Source: Bacteroidota bacterium
GTDB taxonomy: Bacteria; Bacteroidota; Bacteroidia; Bacteroidales; VadinHA17
Length of the DNA stretch: 46,713 bases
Assembly (NCBI GenBank): GCA_011374625.1
Contig: DRPN01000054.1
Location: forward strand, 1 to 46,713
Direction of reading: 5' to 3'
Part shown: positions 42,924 through 46,713 of the stretch, piece after piece
Position numbering within the stretch: the stretch's first letter is position 1
Layout: every line of letters starts with the position of its first letter
Program-made: the position numbers and the translations under genes
The notes under the pieces: generated by a model
Databases searched by the model: none
Told to the model about the DNA's origin: nothing
What the model saw: the letters and a program-made list of their open reading frames with translations, nothing else

Positions 42924-43727
42924 TCAGAGTTCTTTGATCTTTATATTCCGGTACCATACATCATCCCCATGATCCTGCAGGCCGAAATAACCTTCTTCAG
43001 CCACCTTGGCCCAGTCGGGGTTGTATTTCGGGAACTTGCTATGTGCTACCAGAGAGTCCCATTCAGGAGTCCACAGATGATATTCCAGGACGGTTTCTCC
43101 GTTCATTTTGTGTACAACTGTTCCGCGGTAAACGATGATCTCTACCTGGTTCCACTGCCCGGCAGGTTTGGCATTCTGTGGTTTGGCAGGAATCAGGTCA
43201 TAGAGTGAACCGGCCTGGCGGTTTCCGTCTTTTCCCAGCTTAGCATCGGGGTGACGCTCGTTGTCGAGCACCTGCATCTCGGGTGCTGTCGCCCAGATGG
43301 GCTTGTCGGTCTCCCGGGCCAGGTAAAAGATACCGGAATTACCTCCTTCGGATATTTTCCACTCCAGTTTCAGGTCGAAGTTTTTGAACTTCTTATCGTA
43401 GATGATATCGCCACCTTCCTGGCCCCCGGCTTCTCCGCGGCCGGACCCTTTGCAATGAAGAGTGCCATCCACCACTTCCCATCCGGAGGGAAAATGATCC
43501 TTGTTATAACCTCTCCAGCCATTGGGGGTTTTTCCATCAAACAACAACACCCATCCTTCTTTCTTTTCTTCCGGCGTCAGCGTGTTCGGTGGAGTCGTCT
43601 CTACAGTTTTTTCGGTCACTTTTTCCGATTTTTCACTTTTATTTTCCCCTTTGTTTCCCGACTTACAACCGGTAAAGGACACAAAAGAGATCAATGCAAT
43701 GAGAACAAACAAATATTTCAATTTCAT
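42924..43727 (-). CDS. DUF1080 (3-keto-disaccharide hydrolase) lipoprotein
   Basis: 267 residues. Signal ends with the lipobox FTGC (C21), then a charged linker rich in Lys/Glu (about 22-45) and a DUF1080 concanavalin-like domain: WVLLFDGKTPNGWRGY (about 59-74), GWEVVDGTLHC, GGDIIYDKKFKNFDLKLEWKISEGGNSGIFY, the MQVLDNERHPD strand and GYFGLQDHGDDVWYRNIKIKEL at the end. Members of this family in Bacteroides act as 3-keto-glycoside hydrolases together with Gfo/Idh/MocA dehydrogenases. The upstream gene in its operon (43760-45268) is such a dehydrogenase, 32 bases away. Confidence 0.92.
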   Translation of the reverse strand: MKLKYLFVLIALISFVSFTGCKSGNKGENKSEKSEKVTEKTVETTPPNTLTPEEKKEGWVLLFDGKTPNGWRGYNKDHFPSGWEVVDGTLHCKGSGRGEAGGQEGGDIIYDKKFKNFDLKLEWKISEGGNSGIFYLARETDKPIWATAPEMQVLDNERHPDAKLGKDGNRQAGSLYDLIPAKPQNAKPAGQWNQVEIIVYRGTVVHKMNGETVLEYHLWTPEWDSLVAHSKFPKYNPDWAKVAEEGYFGLQDHGDDVWYRNIKIKEL

Positions 43728-43759
43728 AGTTTACAGGTATTTAAATGTTAAACAATAGT

Positions 43760-45268
43760 TCATGCAGGCATTTCAGGCAATGAATAACCGTTATAATAGG
43801 TATGTTTAATATACTCTTCCGAAGCAGCTTTGGCGTTTATGGTCGCATACTCGGTGTTGAATTTGGGATCCCCGTCTACCACTTTGAAGCTGGCAGTAGT
43901 CACCACCCTGATTTTATCATTTTCGGAAATATTTTTGAATTTCATCTTTTCACCATCCCATTCAAGCCAGCGGTTCAGGTCCTGCAGACGGACAGCCACA
44001 ACACCCATAACGACCATTTCGTTGAGCGGGCCGGAATAATTGAAGTTGGAAGAAGGAAGCACTCTGTTTTCCGGGCTTTCCTTGCAAGCACGGATCCAGT
44101 CCTGCTCATGAGCGCCATTGCTCCATTTCAGGCCGGTCACTTCTTCAGGACGGCGCATAGTCTTCGGCGGAGGGGTAAAGTCCTTCATTTTGCTATAAGG
44201 AAGCAGTGTCGGATTCTTCCCATAACAACCGGTCATAATCTTTCCTTTTTCCCCGATAAACAGGCAGCCACCACCACGATCCCGACCCAATATCTCACCT
44301 TCAGGCAACTCTTCCGGCCTCGGTGGTAACAGCCCCCCATCATACCAGCTCACTTCCACTTCCGGGTGTTCTCCTCGTGCCGGGAAGACGTAATGAACGA
44401 TCTCGGCATGGGGCGGTGATTCGGTATTGATCTGGGTAGAACTGGCTTGAACTTTATAGGGATATTTCAGATCCAGGGCCAAAAAGATCGGATCCATGAT
44501 ATGATTGGCCATGTCGCCCAGGGCTCCGGTACCGTAGTCCCACCATCCACGCCAGTTCCAGGGATGATAGATGGGATTGTACGGACGCATGGGTGCCGGT
44601 CCTATAAACAAGGGCCACTTCAGCGTTTCGGGCACAGGATAAGTTTCCTTGGGCCGTTCAAGCCCCTGTGGCCAGATGGGCCGGTTGGTCCAGGCATAGG
44701 CTTTTTTCACCTCCCCGATGACTCCTGCTTTAATCCATTCGGTTACCTGACGGATTCCTTCACCGGAGTTCCCCTGGTTCCCCATCTGGGTAGCCACTTT
44801 ATACTTATTGGCCAGTTTTGTCAGTAACCTCGATTCATACACGCTGTGTGTCAAAGGCTTCTGGACATAAACATGTTTTCCCATGGTAATAGCATGGGCT
44901 GCTGTCAATGCATGGGTATGGTCAGGTGTGGCAATCATCACTGCGTCTATAGACTTACCCATCTTATCAAACATCTCACGCCAGTCATAAAAACGTTTGG
45001 CTTTCGGATAGTCTTTGAAAGTCTTGGCAGCATATTTCCAGTCCACGTCACACAAAGCAACAATATTCTCGGTAGAAGCATGCCTCAGGTTGGATCTGCC
45101 CATCCCTCCGACACCAATACCGGCAATATTCAGCTTGTCTGAAGGAGGTTTATGACCCAGTCCGCTAACCACATGACTCGGGACAACTGTCAGCCCTGCG
45201 GTAACCACAGCAGACCTTTCAAGAAACTGTCTTCTGGACATTCCGGATGAATCTTTTTTCTTTTTCAT
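43760..45268 (-). CDS. Tat-exported Gfo/Idh/MocA oxidoreductase
   Basis: 502 residues. Twin-arginine signal SRRQFLERSAVVTAGL (about 11-26). The Rossmann start is LNIAGIGVGGMGRSNLRHA, followed by DAVMIATPDHTHALTAAHAITMGKHVYVQKPLTHS (about 110-144), where the QKP lysine is catalytic in the family. DYGTGALGDMANHIMDPIF is the second-domain signature. It is longer than cytoplasmic family members because of the signal and C-terminal additions. It is transcribed ahead of the DUF1080 lipoprotein and divergently from the Gfo/Idh/MocA gene at 45412, probably sharing a substrate with them. Confidence 0.92.
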   Translation of the reverse strand: MKKKKDSSGMSRRQFLERSAVVTAGLTVVPSHVVSGLGHKPPSDKLNIAGIGVGGMGRSNLRHASTENIVALCDVDWKYAAKTFKDYPKAKRFYDWREMFDKMGKSIDAVMIATPDHTHALTAAHAITMGKHVYVQKPLTHSVYESRLLTKLANKYKVATQMGNQGNSGEGIRQVTEWIKAGVIGEVKKAYAWTNRPIWPQGLERPKETYPVPETLKWPLFIGPAPMRPYNPIYHPWNWRGWWDYGTGALGDMANHIMDPIFLALDLKYPYKVQASSTQINTESPPHAEIVHYVFPARGEHPEVEVSWYDGGLLPPRPEELPEGEILGRDRGGGCLFIGEKGKIMTGCYGKNPTLLPYSKMKDFTPPPKTMRRPEEVTGLKWSNGAHEQDWIRACKESPENRVLPSSNFNYSGPLNEMVVMGVVAVRLQDLNRWLEWDGEKMKFKNISENDKIRVVTTASFKVVDGDPKFNTEYATINAKAASEEYIKHTYYNGYSLPEMPA

Positions 45269-45361
45269 TTTTTAATTATTTTAATAATTAGGTTTAAGAG
45301 CATTTGTCCTTTTTAGAAGTAATAAAAATAATTTATTTTTTTTAAAAAAAGAAAAAACCAA

Positions 45362-45389
45362 TTGAAGGAATTTAGCTATCTTAGCCTTG
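45362..45389 (+). promoter_or_regulatory. Possible promoter of the gene at 45412
   Basis: TTG (45362-45364), 17 bases, TAGCCTTG (45382-45389; one mismatch to TAnnTTTG), 22 bases before the ATG. The 143-base divergent gap also holds long A/T runs (about 45325-45360). No palindrome able to serve as an operator was clear. Confidence 0.4.
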
Positions 45390-45411
45390 CAAGGTCAGAA
45401 AAAATTATATT

Positions 45412-46560
45412 ATGTCTAAACGGCTAAAATACGGAATGATAGGAGGAGGTATCGGTTCTTTTATCGGTCCGGTGCACCGCATGGCGGCAGAAATGGACGG
45501 CCTCGCCAAACTGGTTTGCGGAGCTTTCAGCAGTGATCCCGACCGTTCTGTAGAATCCGGACTGCAGTTGGGACTGGACAGAAACCGTATTTATCCGGAT
45601 TATGAGGCCATGATCCGGAAAGAAAAAGAGCTTCCTCCGGAAGAGCGTATGGATTTTGTCAGTATAGTAACCCCCAATTATCTCCATTTTGATCCGGCAC
45701 GGCTGGCATTGGAAAATGGTTTTCATGTGATCTGTGACAAACCGCTTACCAAAACCCTGGAAGAAGCCGAACAACTTGGAAGGTTGTCCGAAGACAACAG
45801 ACTCTTATTCGGCCTGACGCACACCTACACTGGTTATCCTATGGTCAAGAAAGCCAGGTCACTGGTCCAAAACGGTTCGTTAGGTAAAATCCACAAGGTA
45901 ATGGTAACCTATCTACAAGGCTGGCTCACTCCCTATCCCGAAGGCGCCGGTAACAAACAGGCTTTATGGCGTACCAATCCCGATTATACCGGAAAAACAT
46001 CCACCATGGGTGATATCGGCACCCATGCGGAAAATCTGATTTCTTATATCACCGGGCTGAAGATCCTGGAAATATCAGCCCAGTTAAATACGCTGATCAA
46101 ACCCCGCAAGATGGATGATGACGGGAGTGTAATGCTGCGGTATGAACAGGATGTTGCCGGGACTATCCTTGTAAGCCAGGTGGCTACAGGCGAAGAAAAC
46201 AACGTAACCCTCCGTGTTTACGGCGAAAAAGGAGGACTTGAATGGAACCAGGAAGAACCCAATACGCTGATCCTCCGGTGGGTGAACAAACCCATGGAGA
46301 TCTACCGATCCGGTGCGGGAATTACTGGGATCAATACAGGAAACCGGCTGCCGGCAGGCCATCCAGAAGGATTTATCGAGGCTTTTGCCAATGTGTACAA
46401 AAACTTCGAAGAAGCTGTCCTGGATCGGAAAAACAGGAAAAACTTCCCCGTAAACCACTATGACTTCCCAACCGTTTTTGATGGCATACAGGGCATGAAA
46501 TTTTTAGAGAAAGTGGTGGAATCTTCCGCAAGCACACAAAAATGGATTCCCTTCCAATGA
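45412..46560 (+). CDS. Cytoplasmic Gfo/Idh/MocA oxidoreductase
   Basis: 382 residues without signal peptide. N-terminal Rossmann domain with MIGGGIGSFIGPVHRMAAEM (about 9-28, GGGIGS nucleotide loop) and VSIVTPNYLHFDPARLALENGFHVICDKPLTKTLEEAEQL (about 83-122, catalytic K in DKP). The second domain has STMGDIGTHAENLISYITGL. It resembles dehydrogenases acting on sugars or inositols. It is divergent from the Tat-exported homologue, so an intracellular step of the same pathway is plausible. The remaining 153 bases to the window end show no gene. Confidence 0.9.
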   Translation: MSKRLKYGMIGGGIGSFIGPVHRMAAEMDGLAKLVCGAFSSDPDRSVESGLQLGLDRNRIYPDYEAMIRKEKELPPEERMDFVSIVTPNYLHFDPARLALENGFHVICDKPLTKTLEEAEQLGRLSEDNRLLFGLTHTYTGYPMVKKARSLVQNGSLGKIHKVMVTYLQGWLTPYPEGAGNKQALWRTNPDYTGKTSTMGDIGTHAENLISYITGLKILEISAQLNTLIKPRKMDDDGSVMLRYEQDVAGTILVSQVATGEENNVTLRVYGEKGGLEWNQEEPNTLILRWVNKPMEIYRSGAGITGINTGNRLPAGHPEGFIEAFANVYKNFEEAVLDRKNRKNFPVNHYDFPTVFDGIQGMKFLEKVVESSASTQKWIPFQ

Positions 46561-46713
46561 TCAAAGAGAAATTCAATCAATAAATAATTTTCATACTACA
46601 CAACTCTTTCGACCGATCCGAACCGCCGGCTTACCGGAGATAATGAACACGACTGGCGTGAAAGGGAGTATTTATCTCAAATTGCGCAATAGAGCCATTT
46701 ACAATAACTCTAT

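Noticed and set aside
42733-42972. 79-codon frame after the SpoIIE gene
   Set aside because: It runs through the strong bidirectional terminator at 42874-42903 and into the 3' end of the DUF1080 gene on the other strand.
47-46713. tRNA, rRNA or other structured RNA genes
   Set aside because: The larger gaps were read by eye on both strands for cloverleaf arms and the GTTCRA-type T-arm pattern; nothing convincing was found.

Overview
This window looks like a chromosome segment of a Bacteroidota bacterium (class Bacteroidia by overall feel). Supporting signs: two secreted proteins end in type IX secretion sorting domains; several promoters match the Bacteroidota pattern (TTTG, about 18-20 bases, TAnnTTTG); and there is a serine palmitoyltransferase-like enzyme, OmpA and SpoIIE/propeller proteins of Bacteroidota type, and Gfo/Idh/MocA, ThuA and DUF1080 sugar genes. 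No tRNA, rRNA, CRISPR array or complete insertion sequence was seen.

Positions 95-6029 (minus strand) hold a hydrogen-uptake module: maturation protease HyaD, chaperone HypC, a sigma-54 activator, then, behind a well-formed -24/-12 promoter, a small unknown gene and the [NiFe]-hydrogenase small subunit, large subunit and cytochrome b. The small subunit carries the six-cysteine proximal-cluster signature of oxygen-tolerant membrane-bound enzymes. The activator has a normal GAFTGA loop but altered Walker B and glutamate-switch residues. Tandem dyads 21 bp apart lie at enhancer distance from the promoter.

Positions 6154-13067 hold an SLC13 anion transporter, a T9SS-exported repeat protein, an OmpA-family protein and a small lipoprotein. 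The exported-protein and OmpA genes share a palindromic site at the same position relative to their starts. Next come fused remnants of glmS and a DUF4954 gene. Positions 13064-20434 hold a sphingolipid-type acyltransferase (minus) and a five-gene plus-strand cluster (URO-D family, DUF6807/PmoA, ThuA and two Gfo/Idh/MocA proteins) that looks like periplasmic sugar-derivative metabolism.

Positions 21259-29130 encode menaquinone synthesis: menI-F-D-B-A, then a small outer-membrane protein with its own promoter and terminator, then menC-E. Menaquinone is the expected electron acceptor of the hydrogenase cytochrome b, so the window contains both ends of a hydrogen-to-quinone chain. A KamA-like radical SAM protein with a long N-terminal extension follows.

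Positions 31981-32895, which carry no intact gene, contain successive degraded fragments resembling MrpE, MrpF, an MrpD/NuoN-type antiporter subunit and NuoC, in the order found in Mrp-linked membrane-bound hydrogenase/oxidoreductase operons. This is the most unusual region of the window: the probable graveyard of a second, ion-pumping redox complex.

The rest holds a phosphoesterase, a Mut7-C protein and an HD protein (minus), a large gingipain-type C25 peptidase, a divergent propeller/Y_Y_Y/SpoIIE signalling protein, and a second sugar-type locus (DUF1080 lipoprotein, Tat-exported Gfo/Idh/MocA protein, divergent cytoplasmic Gfo/Idh/MocA protein). All family assignments are by eye; no database search was run.
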